A stretch of 64,000 nt of DNA from Scylla paramamosain (taxonomy: Eukaryota; Arthropoda; Malacostraca; Decapoda; Portunidae): the NCBI RefSeq assembly GCF_035594125.1, contig NC_087161.1, positions 8,400,001 to 8,464,000 of the forward strand, given 5' to 3'. Shown piece after piece: positions 1 to 12,189 of the stretch; within the stretch, counting starts at the first letter, position 1; every line of letters starts with the position of its first letter. The notes beneath the pieces are model-generated. The model worked only from the letters and a program-made list of their open reading frames with translations, had not been told where the DNA came from and did not search any database. The position numbers were made by a program, and so were the translations under genes.

Positions 1-66
1 CCCACCTACCCTCCCACGTCTCTCTCTTTACGCTACTGCATACACATACCTCTCTCACTAGCAGAA

Positions 67-927
67 ATGGTATCTGAGTGCTTTGAGAGCTTAATCGAAA
101 GACCCAGTGGTATCAGTGGTTACCGTCCTGCGTCCTGGTGTGCTGTCTGTGGCCGAACGGTGTCATCACAGACAGTCAAGAGGTGCAACACTCAGGGCTG
201 CCCTAACCTGAGCCACGTTGTCTGCCTGGGTGGGGAGACAGAGTATAGATGTGGCAACACAGGCGTCAACGCTGGAATTAATGACCCTGTGTCGCCCTGT
301 GTCACACTGCCGGCCCATCCTACCCCTCCCCCCACGGACTCCACAGAAGAGGAATCAGACGACCTAGACGAATTACGAAGGGAAGAACTGAAAACGCTTG
401 TAAGAAATCTTCGTCGGGACCTAACCTCAACAAAACAGCAGCTGAACAACTACAGGTGTATTCAGGACTACTTAATCGTCAGACGAAGAACGCTGGTGGA
501 AGAACTGAATACTGTAGACACTCTCCTTGCCACTCTCACATTTGAAGAAAAGCAGCAGAGGTCAGTCGCGTGTTCCGCCCGACCTCACAACATTATAGCA
601 GAGTGTGAGGCAGCGACTCCCGCGCCCAGCGGGGACAGTACTCCTCAGCCTAGTCGCTCTTCCTCCCCCACTCGCTCATCCTCCCCTTCTCCTTCCCCTC
701 CCGCCCCCACTCTCACTCTCACCCAGCACGCCTTGCCTGAGGAGACGGACTCTTCACCACCACGTGAGGTCACAACCAGCAGTGTCGCCAACGACGAGAG
801 TGGGGCTGAGAGGCAGCACAGCTCACAGCAAAGCAGCCAGGGAGCAAGCGGGAAACGCCGACATCCCAGGAAAAAAAAGAGACCAGCTACAAGAGGAAAT
901 ACGCCTCAGTCAGGGCAGCAGCCACGA
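67..927 (+). pseudogene. Non-LTR element A, ORF1-like 5' part (PHD-like finger protein)
   Basis: The reading frame encodes about 287 residues of an ORF1-type nucleic-acid-binding protein. Near residues 25-62 there is a cysteine/histidine cluster with PHD-like spacing (WCAVC, then C-x4-C-x4-H-x2-C, then YRC). A charged, probably coiled-coil stretch follows at about residues 97-160. The rest is a Ser/Pro-rich linker and a basic tail (RKKKR) near residue 265. Translation then runs into the 3' end of inserted element B, so the last few residues are not native. The continuation of A resumes near 3,335. PHD-type fingers are known in ORF1 proteins of some non-LTR elements. Confident as a transposon ORF, less so for the exact clade. 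Confidence 0.65.
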
Positions 928-3335
928 CAAGAACATAGAACATAAGAAATAAGGGAAGCTGCAAGAAGCGACCAGGCTTACACGTGGCAGTCCCTGTATG
1001 AACACACCAACCTATTTCCATCTGCTATCCCCATCCATAAACTTGTCTAATCTTCTCTTAAAGCTCTCTAGTGTCCTAGCACTAACTACATGATTACTGA
1101 GTCCGTTCCACTCATCTACCACTCTATTTGAGAACCAATTTTTTCCTATCTCCTTCCTAAACCTAAATTTTTCAAGCTTGAACCCGTTATTTCTTGTTCT
1201 ACTCTGGTTGCTGATCCTAAGAATTTTGCTTACATCTCCCTTGTTATAACCCTTATACCACTTAAAGACTTCTATCAGGTCCCTTCTTAACCTACGTCTC
1301 TCTAAAGAATGTAAATTTAACAGCTTCAACCTCGCCTCGTAAGGAATACTCCTCATCCCCTGTATCCTTTTAGTCATTCTCCTCTGTACTGATTCTAATA
1401 GACCTATATCTTTCCTGTAATGTGGGGACCAGAACTGCACCGCGTAGTCTAGATGAGGTCTGACCAGCGCCAAGTATAACTTTAATATTACTTCCGGCCT
1501 TCTACTTTTAACACTCCTAAAAATGAATCCTAGTACCCTATTTGCCTTGTTTCTGGCTTCTATGCATTGTTTCCCTAGACGGAGTTCAGAGCTAACTATA
1601 ACTCCTAAATCTTTCTCGTACCCTGTACCTACCAGAGTTTGGTTGTCTAATGTGTACCTATTGTGTGGGTTTCCTCTACCTACGCTAAGCACTTTGCATT
1701 TATTGATATTAAATTGCATTTGCCATCTATCCGTCCATTCATTCATTCTATCTAAGTCTGCCTGCAAGGCGATGGCATCCGATTCTGACCTAATTAATCT
1801 ACCTATCTTTGTGTCATCCGCAAATTTACTAACATCACTACTAATTCCACTATCCAAGTCATTGATATACATTAGAAATAACAATGGCCCTAATACTGAT
1901 CCCTGTGGCACCCCACTAATTACATGACCCCACTCGGATTTCGAGCCGTTTATTACCACTCTCTGTCGCCTGTCACTAAGCCATGACCCTATCCAGCCTA
2001 ACACCTTCCCATCTATCCTGTGTGCCCTAACCTTTCTCAGGAGCCTTTGATGGGGTACCTTGTCAAATGCTTTACTAAAGTCCAGATATAAGATATCATA
2101 ACTATCACCATTATCTACTGCCTCGTACACCCTACTATAAAAACTTAACAAGTTTGTCAGGCAAGACTTCCCCTTCGTGAAGCCATGCTGTGACTGATTT
2201 ATCAAGTTATGTTTTGTCTAAATGTTCCCTAATGTTCCTTGCTATTATTGACTCTAACATTTTACCTACAACTGAAGTTAAGCTGACAGGTCTATAATTA
2301 GACGCTAAAGTTTTATCTCCTTTCTTAAAGATGGGTACTACATTAGCCTGCCTCCACATTACTGGTACCTCACCCGACTCCAGTGATTTCCTAAAGACAG
2401 AAACTAACGGCTCACTAATAATCTCTTTACATTCCTTAAGTACTCTGGGATATATTTCATCAGGTCCTCGTGACTTGAACTTTTTTAGCCTATCTATCTC
2501 CTGTTCCACTATCTCCCTAGTTATGGAAATATCTGTCAGCTTCTCATTCTCATCTGCTCTAAACACCTGTTCACTATCTGGCATATCCTGCATGTTTTCC
2601 TGGGTGAAGACAGTTAAAAAATAATCATTCAGAAGTTTACTAATCTCCTCCCCAGAACTAACCAGCTCCCCATCTGCTGCCTTTAATGGACCTACAGTAT
2701 CCTTATTCTTCGTCCTGTATACCTGATAAAATCCCTTGGGGTCCGTCTTCGCCTGGCTGGCTACCTTTGATTCATAATTTTCCTTAGCTTTCCTCGTTAA
2801 CTTCCTGACTGTTCTAACTAATTCATTATATTGTGTCCTTAAAACTTCTTCACCTGCCCTTAATCTCCTATATATACTTCTCTTACGCCCTATATAATGC
2901 TTTAACCTAGCAGTCATCCATTTAGGGTCATTTTTTTGTGATCTTATTGTTCTATACGGGATATTTGCTAACTGACCTGTATGAACTTTATCTACGAAAT
3001 ATTTATACAATTCATCTACATTTACTTCACCTAGTCCCCTCATCTCGTCCCCTACCATCCTCTCCACTTCCTCATCTACTCGCCTCGACCTCACCTCTCT
3101 CATTTCAGCATGACCTGACATTCCAACATACTCACACCTATCTCCCCCCTTCCTCTTTCCTCCTCCCTTCCGGACACATCTTCCCTCCTCTTGTCCTACA
3201 CCCTCACGCCTCACCTCACCTCTCTCATCCTGCCTTATCTCTCTGAACTCCGTCCCTGACCTGACCTCACCCTGCATCCTTTGCCAGTCCACTCCTTGGA
3301 GGTACCTTTTTAATTCTTCAAAATATGTGCAGTCG
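928..3335 (-). mobile_element. CR1-like non-LTR retrotransposon B, 5'-truncated, inserted in element A
   Basis: B lies antisense to A and interrupts it. Its 3' end is at the left, marked by short tandem AGAACAT units at about 928-945. Its 5' end is lost just after the endonuclease domain, near 3,335. It contains a linker and a full reverse transcriptase in two overlapping minus-strand frames. No target-site duplication is visible, as is common for CR1-type elements. Fragment C near 55 kb may be the 5' half of the same or a related family. Confidence 0.8.
1012..3325 (-). pseudogene. Reverse transcriptase of element B with a single frameshift
   Basis: The RT is encoded in two frames, 3,325-2,207 and 2,205-1,012. 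Recognisable blocks in order are the linker with KKFKSRGPDEIYPRVLKE, the block [53 protein letters not shown], the catalytic FADD (from KFADDTK), and the C-terminal thumb ending shortly before the 3' UTR. The frames are separated by what looks like one extra A in an A run (TTTT on the plus strand at 2,212-2,215). No other stop is seen, so this copy is fairly young. The endonuclease is missing. Residues N-terminal to about position 36 of the upstream frame are antisense of element A, not part of B. Confidence 0.85.
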
Positions 3336-6300
3336 GTCCAGGGCTGCAGCAGGCCAGGTGTCCTCACTGCAGGCGTCACGGTCACACTCAGGAGCAGTGC
3401 CCGAGGAAGGCGTGTGAATACTGCCAAGGCCGCTCACACTCCTCCCTCCATTGCCGAGTGAAAATAGCGGACGAGAGGCAGAAAGAGCTGGTGCAAGCAG
3501 TCCGGCAGAGTAGCCAGGATACGCTACTAGCACTGAGAGGAGTAGTCTGGCAGCTGCAGCAGCCTACGACTCAACAGAGGGTGGGGCCCACACTGGTAGC
3601 CCCCCCCCAGGACCGCCAGTTTCCCGCCCCGCGTGGCCCCTCACCCAGCACACAGCGCCTGTCTTCCAGTACGGAGCAGCACCTCAGCACTCCCTGGCGA
3701 GGCTACACTCCTACCAATAGTGAACTCAGAGTGGTGTCTGCAAACCTAAGAGGCTTCCACACAAATGTGGGGGAACTCACTCGCAGTGTTATCAATAAGA
3801 ATAATGTAGATTTAGTGTTTGTGTGTGAGACATTCCTCGATGATAAAGTGCCCAGTACCTATGCCCGTGTCAGAGGCTACTCCACCTGGATTAGAAAAGA
3901 CAGAAGTACACAAGGTGGCGGTGTAGCGTTCTGTCATAAAGAGACTCTCAACGTCCAAGTGGTGGAGCCTCCTATACCAGTGCCCAGAGAACTTGAACTC
4001 ATCGCTCTGAAAGTAATAGACTGTAACGGGAAAGGCATATTGTGTGTGGGCTGTTACCGGCCTCCATGTCAGGGACCAGAGATATTAAACTACCTCACTG
4101 AGAACCTTGGCACCATGATGACAGCCAGTCAGTGTGACAGCGTGGTGGTGTTGGGCGATCTTAACCAGCACATGGTTCAGCAAGCATTCAACACGCTGCT
4201 GGTTGTGTACAATCTACACAACCATGTCACATTCCCCACACACCGCTCCGGCTCATCCCTGGACCCCGTTGTAACGGACCTCCCTCACCACTCCATACAG
4301 TGCTTTTCCCTAGACTTTGTTGGCACCTCGGACCACATAGCAGTCTTCACCAAGATCCAGTTCAGAAGACCAAGTGAGGAGACAACAGCTCGCAATCTCT
4401 GGCGGTGGGAGGCGGCCAACTGGGACGCTCTCCGGGCTGCTCTGAGGAACACAGACTAGGGGGAAGTGCTGAGTGGTGAGGTTGACCAACAGGTCCAGCG
4501 ACTCAGCGAGCTGCTCCACGCCCTCCAGCTCAGATGGGTGCCTCACTCCAACCACACCACCAAGGCATCGGACCAGCCCTGGTTTGGCCCAGAGTGCCGC
4601 GCTGCCGCTGATGCCAAGTATCGTGCCTGGCGTGCTTTGAAGAGGCACCCCAGTGCCAGAACCAGGCAAAGGCACGGAGCAGCTACAGCGCGCATGACAG
4701 CCACCCAGGAGTGGGCCATGGATGAGTGGAAGGCGAACCTCAGGAGCAAACTGATGGGTGGTCAGGTCGGCAGCAAACGTTGGTGGAATCTCATTAAGGA
4801 ACAACAAGGTGACACGCGGGGATGTTCGGTGCCTGCTCTCATCCGGCCAGACGGTAGTGTAGTTCAAACCGCCACAGACAAGGCGAATCTCCTGGCCGCC
4901 CACTTCGCCGAAAAAAATGTGCATTTCCGAACCAGAAAAAACGCCACAAATACTACCACAGATAGTGAGTGAAAAAATAATGAGCATAGAAACCAGTGAA
5001 AAAGAAGTGAAAGTGCTGCTCCGAGACCTGGACGACAAGAAAGCGGTGGGGCCTGACAGCATCAGCCCCCGCCTGCTTCGACAGTGTGCTGAGGAGTTGG
5101 CGCGCCCTCTCGCCGCCATCTTCAATAATAGCTTGAGGAGCAGCACCTGGCCCAACTTGTGGAAAGTGAGCAGTGTGGTGCCAATTCACAAGAAAAGCTA
5201 AAAAACCGAAGCACAAAATTACCGTCCTGTGTCCTTGTTGCCGGTGCTCAGTAAAGTGCTGGAAACGATAGTGGCCTCGAGACTCACGCAGCACCTTGAT
5301 AGGCACCACCTGCTGAGCAACAGACAATACGGCTTCAGGAAGGGGAGGTCGGCGGGAGACCTGCACCTGCAACTCACGAGTGAGTGGAGCGCTGCCCTGG
5401 ACAGGGGCAAGGCCGCCCTTGTCGTCGCTCTCGATATAGAGGGAGCTTTTGACAAAGTTTGGCATCCGGCGCTCGTCACCAAGCTCTACGCTGCCGGCGT
5501 GGACGGGCCGCTCCTCAAACTCCTCGAGAGTTACCTGAGGGACAGACACTTCAAAGTGACCGTTAATGGGCGTGATTCCAGGCTTCATCCCATCAGAGGG
5601 GAGTCCCACAGGGTAGCTGCCTCGGCCCTCTGCTCTGGAATGTTTATATAAATGACCTGCTGCACCTTATCCCGAGCACGAGAGCATACGCGGATGACCT
5701 CACCCTGTCTCTCTGCTACGGTCCTGAGGAGGAAGACGCCACTGTCAGCACGCTGAACGCCACTCTAAGCCGCATAGCAGCGTGGGGCGAAAAGTGGAAA
5801 GTAAAATTTGCAGCACACAAAACGCAGCTGCTCACCATCTCCAGACTCGGGACGGCCCCACGCCTCGTCTTCCAAGGCGACACGCTGACCCCACAGGACG
5901 AAGTGAAGGTGCTGGGGGTCACATACGACAGAAAGCTGTCCTTCAGATCCCACATAGAGCGGCTCGCCAGGGAGGCCTCAGGGAAGCTGGCATCCCTGAG
6001 GAGAATGTCACCTCTCCTGGACAGTAGGGGAATGGAAGTCCTCTACAAAGCCCAGGTTCGCTCGTCCCTGGAATACGCGTGCCTGGCATGGGGAGGTGCG
6101 GCCAACAAGCACCTGTCTCTACTGGACAAGGTACAGGAGAGGGCGGCAAGGCTCATCAGAGAGGCAGGACACCAGCCAGCATTACAGAGTCTCCAACATC
6201 GGCGTGACGTGGCGGGACTCACTGTAATGTTCAAGGTGCAGCTACAGTGTGTGCCGCACCTACAGTCACTCCGGCAGCCTCCCCGACTGGCCCAGGTCGC

Positions 6301-6510
6301 TACCAGAGCCGTCACCTCAGCCCCGGAGGAACTGCTGCAAACCCAGTGCAGGACATGGCACCACCAAAGACAGTTTATTTACACTTATGTGAGCTGGTGG
6401 AATAAACTCATAGCCAGTGAGCAAAACATTGAAAATATTGCGAACTTGACAACGCAAAATTTTAAATGTAAAGTGAACGAGTGGCTGATACAATACAGAC
6501 AGCAGTGATA
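3336..6510 (+). pseudogene. Non-LTR element A, zinc-knuckle / endonuclease / reverse transcriptase part
   Basis: After element B the frame resumes with two CCHC knuckles (C-x2-C-x4-H-x4-C) in a row at about 3,368-3,455. An apurinic-type endonuclease follows (start LRVVSANLRG, motifs CETF, GDLNQH, TSDH near 4,330), then RT. RT landmarks are KKAVGPDSISPRLL, NYRPVSLLPVLSKV, LDIEGAFDKVWH, GVPQGS, INDLL and AYADDLTLS. Defects: an in-frame TAG at 4,457, a frameshift in an A run at 4,911-4,917, an in-frame TAA near 5,199 and a one-base frameshift near 5,599. Knuckles and endonuclease share one frame, so A may encode one large polyprotein. Jockey/CR1-like group; dead copy. Confidence 0.8.
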
Positions 6511-6645
6511 AAAACAGAGTGAGGCTTTTAGATAGGTAACATTAACTATGTAACCTTTAGGCTCTAAGTTGTCACGATATTCTATGTAATGTAGTGGTGA
6601 CACCCTCTGTAAATTATGATGTATTTGGTATAAAAAAAAATAAAA

Positions 6646-6650
<5 letters not shown>
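6511..6650 (+). other. 3' UTR and A-rich tail of element A
   Basis: About 140 bases follow the last RT codon and end in an A-rich tail. The tail passes directly into the (GA)n array, so the array probably grew from or next to the retrotransposon tail. Confidence 0.5.
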
Positions 6651-6736
<86 letters not shown>

Positions 6737-6749
6737 GGGAAAAAACGTG

Positions 6750-6832
<83 letters not shown>

Positions 6833-6844
6833 GAAAAAAAAAAC

Positions 6845-6891
<47 letters not shown>
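6650..6891. repeat. (GA)n microsatellite cluster
   Basis: Three long GA runs are separated by two similar short interruptions, each containing a variant of GGAAAAAACGTGTGA. This suggests duplication of a GA-run-plus-spacer unit. Reading frames rich in Arg-Glu or Ser-Leu here are artefacts of the repeat. Confidence 0.95.
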
Positions 6892-6895
<4 letters not shown>

Positions 6896-6954
6896 ATTTT
6901 AACCCGGATCGTACGTCTGCCATATTTTGAAGTCAATCCTGTCACTACTCAAGT

Positions 6955-7110
6955 GTTATCACATCACCCATAGGGTGGTGTTTCTCTCTCTCTCTCTCTC
7001 TCCCCTTCTCCGGTTATACACATCTTTATTCACTAGGATCGCTGTTGGAAAGCATAATACTGGTTTGTTTGCCTATGTAATGCCCCCTCACCCTGTGCCT
7101 CTCGAAAGCC
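6955..7110 (+). repeat. Short dispersed repeat, copy 1 (second copy about 8,380-8,600)
   Basis: Shares a block with 8,430-8,520: a CT run, a TTATACAC..CTTTATTCA segment, then GCTGTTGGAAAGCATAA and a downstream TGCCTCTC/TGCCTGTC motif. Both copies have the same orientation and sit beside CT/GA tracts. The repeat family is not recognised. Confidence 0.45.
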
Positions 7111-7169
7111 AGGGGTTATTTATTATTTATTTATTTATTTTTATTTATTTATTTATTTATTTTTAACTA

Positions 7170-8332
7170 CTTGGTGAGGAAATATAAACACTCGCTGATT
7201 TATGGTCTTTAATTTTTCTTCACTTGTGTAGCGTTAATACTAATTCACACGCCATTCATATCACATCAGGTAGCGTAAAGTATCCTTTTTGTAGCGTTGA
7301 AGATTTCATTACAATAGTGTAAATACTGGTCGAACTAATCACTTGACATACTTCATACATTCACCAATAACAATAGTGGGCATTAGTGTTTGGATATTAC
7401 ATGAGTGTACAGTCTCATTCACCTGGCGAGGGTGACTTGAAAAATAATTCATTGGTGCTTACATAAGAATAAACAATCTCCTTATTACATTTTCCTATAA
7501 CCTTATTATAACACAGCCTAATCAGCATTCCAAGGACCGAACCAGGTGGTTACGTATGATGAGAAATACTGCCCAACCTTAATAATCTGTGAACTAAACA
7601 CTCCGTTCTCACACTATTAAGTATACCTAACCACACACATGAGACGCACAGACAGACTTTTCCTTTATCTCCACTGGTTTCCCTGTAGTGTAAGCAAGCC
7701 AAGATCTCTCTGAGTGATGTACTTTTAAGAAAATATATTTAAAAATATGAATATTAATTACTTCAAACTTAGAGCGACGCACCTCTAGAGTAAGCAAGCC
7801 AAGATCTCTCTAAGCAGGAAATCGGGCTGGCGTCCCCACGCTACGAACCTCCATAGTTTTCAGATTTTTCAAGGTAATTCGCAAATTATTTGTTTCAACC
7901 GTATAATAAACGTTTACATTACTTTACTCGTATCATGACCTGGTGTATTTGTTCTTCTGAGTAACAAGGTGAAAAATTCTAGCCATAAGCTAATACCTTG
8001 TATGAAAATAATGCCTTTTATTCATTAAAGAAAAAAAAAATATATTATCACCCATTTCCCGCGGGCGCCAACATGTCTGTATATGTCTCGGGGATGTATG
8101 CATGATGTAATAACGACTAAATCTTACCAATAATTCTTATGTTAACTTAATTCTACTTATATTAACCTAATATTACTTATATTAGCTTAATATTACGTCC
8201 CGGCACTACACCTATTCGTCAACTGAATGTAATGGGGCAAGCATTATACACCATGCAACATAACCAACCCATCTCTGTGCCTCTCAGAGGCCGACTGGCT
8301 AAGATGAGTGAGATCCATTAGGTTAAAATGAG

Positions 8333-8336
<4 letters not shown>
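7170..8336. other. No gene seen; unassigned DNA
   Basis: Mixed-composition DNA without a supported reading frame. The only structure noticed is the 21-base unit GTAAGCAAGCCAAGATCTCT(CT), present twice in direct orientation about 100 bases apart, near 7,690 and 7,791. Confidence 0.5.
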
Positions 8337-8384
<48 letters not shown>

Positions 8385-8600
8385 GCACATTTTTTTCCCT
8401 CTCATACACATTTCTTTTTTCCTTTCTCCCTCTTTCCTTTTCCGTTTATACACGCCTTTATTCATATAATTTATTAAGATGGCTGTTGGAAAGCATAAGA
8501 CAGATTTATTTCCCTATTCGTGGACCTAATGTAACAATGACGCAGGCTTTCTACACCATGCAGCAATCACCTCCAGTCTATATGCCTGTCAGAGGCGGAC
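8337..8600. repeat. (CT)n tract and dispersed repeat copy 2
   Basis: A CT run of about 45 bases leads into the second copy of the block described at 6,955-7,110. A CACCATGCA..TGCCTGTCAGAGGC segment at 8,555-8,600 also resembles 8,245-8,295, so the unit is partly duplicated locally. Confidence 0.5.
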
Positions 8601-8879
8601 TGTCTGGGAGGTCCGTACGTAGTGGAATCTGAAGTACGATGAGTTGGAACATCTAATTCTCAATTGGCGTCTCAAAATAAACTGCTACAGCCTACAGCAG
8701 TCGTGTTTCTTAGTCCTTTTGCGCTCCGAGACGCTGCCGGGTGACCTCTCCCGGCCCTTGCCAGTGGTGACGTCCATAGAGACATCAACTGTTTAACTCC
8801 CCGTAGCTGGTCGAGAGGAAGCGTGAGAACCCCTCCTCGAGGGCGCGGGATTAAAAGTGGCGACATTAAAAGGGCATTG

Positions 8880-10147
8880 TTCAAGTTTTGTGAAATTTAA
8901 TATACTGCGTTTGTTCTTTTCATTCTTGCTTAGAGCAGTAGAAATAGCAGACAGATATGAAGCAGAGGAAGTGATAGTTGAGGCTTTGGTACCAGTAGAT
9001 GTAGATTTAGAAGTGGGAGAGGCCGAGGTTGAGGGTAAGGCTGTGGTGATGCGGCAGGCGGCAGATCAGTCTGGATAGTTACAGTGCACATCTTGAGCTG
9101 AACTCTTACCGTTGAGGCTTACGAGACGTTTAAAGCAGGCGCGGCCTGTGCTTCACTCGCATCCAGTGGCGGCTCGTGACTGTTACTGATGGGGGGCTGT
9201 CTCACATTCAGACAAATAAAATCTTAAATGCTTTTATTGTTATTGTTTAACATACCATTGATTGATAGATTATAAGGATAGATAGATAATTATTTATTTC
9301 TTTAGGTCTTATCCTAACAGTAAATGCTTGACTTCCTTAGTGGTGGCTTAGGCTATTTGAAAAGGAAGTCCATTCTCTTGTTCCTGTTTTGTGCAAACAG
9401 ATCAATAACTTCTTCATTTAAACCTGGCATATTATTCATAGAAATCTTCTCTATTGAAATCATGGCAAGTGCAAGTTCTTTCAATGCAGAAACCGTCTTT
9501 GCTTCTTGTGCCATTTTGCAAAATACTGCTAGGCCTACCTGGGAAAAGAAAAAAAAAAAACTATTCTATACGATGTTTCTGTGATTTTACACCATCTATT
9601 ATAATCAAGATTGAGCACAAGCCATCACTGATCAATAATATTTTAAAATCATCCCTGACAAATTGAAAAACACGATCGAAAATAAGACCGACGCAAGAAC
9701 ACTCACCTAGCTACAGCAACGGCCGAGACAAGACTGCGCTAGATGCAATCCACACTCGCCATTCCGCCCGGGAAGCCTTCCCCCATTTCTCCCCGCTTTC
9801 ATATCATTAAATAGTAAATAATTTCCGTACTTCCTCATTGTTTTGCAGTATTTTTTTTTCATATAAACATATGAAAATTGGTGTTTTCATGTGAATGATT
9901 GTCAAACATAAATAAATTAACATTATTTTCGTGAATCCTAGAAATCTTCTGGGGGTGCTGCAATCTCGCAGTCCCTATTGACGAGCCGCCACTGCTCGCA
10001 TCCTCGCCTCATAGTAAGAGATTCCCTCAGTAGCCTTAACTGGGCAGACCTCTTTTTCCACGTTCCACGCGGGGTAGTCGCGTGAGAAAGTGGAGTGAGG
10101 ACCTTCACATTTAAGGCACTTCTCTACCAAAGACGTGCACTGTTCCA
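8880..10147 (-). pseudogene. Retrotransposon ORF1/gag-like remnant, interrupted by a hAT element
   Basis: On the minus strand, 10,145-10,003 encodes EKCLKCEGPHSTFSRD and then a segment ending ISYYEARMR. This resembles the zinc-knuckle region of ORF1 proteins from X-element/jockey-type non-LTR elements. The frame is cut by the hAT element at 9,164-9,994. It appears to continue beyond it, at about 9,155 down to 8,880, as Ser/Thr-rich sequence with several breaks. The pieces join logically across the 8-bp target duplication. The downstream extent is uncertain. Confidence 0.5.
9164..9994. mobile_element. Non-autonomous hAT-type DNA transposon (831 bp)
   Basis: The ends are inverted repeats: CAGTGGCGGCTCGT at 9,164-9,177 and its reverse complement at 9,981-9,994. 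They are flanked by an exact 8-bp duplication, CTCGCATC, at 9,156-9,163 and 9,995-10,002. CAG-starting ends with an 8-bp duplication are the signature of the hAT superfamily. No transposase frame is seen inside, so it depends on an autonomous relative. It lies inside the ORF1-like remnant. Confidence 0.85.
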
Positions 10148-10624
10148 TCATACGACTCTCTCTACGATGGCGACAATGGCGAAGTGACCCTTCCTTCCAC
10201 ACTTATAATACAAGGTATTCCGGGCTGGACAGCGGAAGCGAGGGTGACTGGGTTTGCCACAGAAGAAACAAGAAGATTTACTCAATAACTTAAAGGCCGC
10301 AGCTGCTGCAGTGCTGGGATCCTCCCCAGCTCCCAGAGCATCGACATCCATATTCGAAACTCCAGCTTCGAACTCATAGGAAACAGCAGTTTTGGTTCGG
10401 GAGACGTCAGTGGCAACTGAGAGTTTATTGGAGGGTGATGGGGCGACGTACACTTCCGCGTTGTGCTGAGCGGAATCCAGGCTCCGAGCTAACTGTACTG
10501 CTTCGGGAAGGCTGAGGCTTTCCTTCTCTAGAAGCCTCTGACGAATCATAGGTGAAGAGATGCCAGATATGAAAACATCATGTATAGCTTCTTGAGTGTA
10601 GGTGTCGGCACTCGGAACTTGCAA
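10148..10624 (-). pseudogene. Gag-like fragment with CCHC zinc knuckles
   Basis: A 158-residue minus-strand frame resembles gypsy-type Gag. It contains DVFISGISSPMIRQRLLEKE with a following leucine-rich helix region, then two knuckle-like motifs: CFFCGKPSHPRFRC, and a second damaged one (YYKCGRKGHF) lacking its first and last cysteines. The frame ends within 50 bases of the ORF1-like remnant. The two appear fused, by a junction or by nested insertion. Upstream Gag sequence and pol are absent. Confidence 0.55.
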
Positions 10625-11449
10625 TCCTCGGATAACAACTTCAAGACATACAGAAATTAGTCAGTCTTTTCATTACTAATCTGTTTTTTAGTAGCAAGTA
10701 GATATATCGCGAAAATGACGTTAGTAGACTTCACATAGACAGTCTTGATCACGGTGACTGCTTCAAGATCAAGCGATCAAGACGGAGTAGTTTGTCCATC
10801 TTCGGCCTGCTTCTGTCTCTAGCTAACTAAATTGTAGTGCAGGATGCAGAAACAGCAAGAGACTCGACCACTGTGACCCATGGTGGTAATCTAACACAGT
10901 TCCCTTAGAAATCCCCGCACATAACCTCGGGTCCATGGTTTGAAGAATCGAATCCACATGATACGGGATTCAATTGTCACGTCTTTTGCGCAGTGAGGGA
11001 GGCGAGGGTTTTGCTTCACCTTGTACTTTTTTCTCATTTTTCTAATAACCAGACTAAAAATGAAGCCTCGTTAAACAGCTTGTGTAATAAACCAGTCAAG
11101 GGCGGATACATTAAGATTTTTTGACACTACAATATGTTAGGGTTTTAAGGCTACGTCACTGATGGTTACCTTGTGGTAAGCATACTCATCTGAAATATAA
11201 TGGTTGAGCTGCAATAATATGTGCATCAGTGGTACATCACCGTTATTATGATCAACAAAGCAGAATCATAGAGAAGTTGAACCATAAATGATGGTAATGA
11301 CTATCACACTTGAGTAATGATTTTATGAGATTCAAACACAAACTGATAGTGTTGTCAGCTAAGGGTTGCATTTATTAATTAATGCAACACTTCTGAGGTA
11401 AATACAGCGATAGGAAAGTGACGAGAAAAATTCTTCGAGTAGTAGTGGT

Positions 11450-11450
<1 letters not shown>
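10625..11450. other. No gene seen
   Basis: About 800 bases without a supported reading frame or a repeat signature that I recognise. Confidence 0.4.
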
Positions 11451-11720
<270 letters not shown>

Positions 11721-11779
11721 ATATATACATACTTATATACATACATAGGTATACCAAGGCTATCTCTCCCAAAAAGGGG

Positions 11780-12130
11780 ATAACCAAGACAAGGTACACA
11801 ACTTTCACACTCATTCACACCACCATGATGGAGGTGAGAAAGTACTCCTGCCGTCACTTTACGGGGATCAGTTGCACAACTTGGATACTTTGGTCCGGAA
11901 CAAAGCTCCATAGTAAGTATTCTCTCCTACCACACCATAATGGCCCATACTGTGCGAAACTGTCGATGTGTGGTTCTTTACTCGGATGTCGCAGGTTCGC
12001 GTAATTCCTCATGCACTCAAAACTGTTCTCCATTCGCTTCTGTCAAACACAATAATTTTCATATGCTCCAGCAGTATCATTCCTCGAAACTTTTAGTGTT
12101 CGTTTACACTATATATCCATCACATGGCCT
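11780..12130 (+). repeat. Dispersed repeat T, copy 1
   Basis: Contains TACTCCTGCCGTCACTTTAC and a following GGGATCAGTTG block that recurs in the same orientation at 62,040-62,110. In both places it lies beside debris of the same RTE-like reverse transcriptase. The family is not identified. Confidence 0.5.
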
Positions 12131-12189
12131 CGCAAGTTCACACCTCCCACATTTGATCTTACTGTTCTTCTTCACCAGCCAATCATCCT

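Noticed and set aside
4310..5609. Minus-strand frames of 281 and 218 codons over element A
   Set aside because: They are antisense shadows of the endonuclease/RT frame, without domains.
6385..6945. Ser-Leu and Arg-Glu repeat frames in GA/CT arrays (also 8.3, 18.1, 27.4, 45.6 and 55.6 kb)
   Set aside because: Microsatellite artefacts. Only in element C does a flanking real protein continue through the array.
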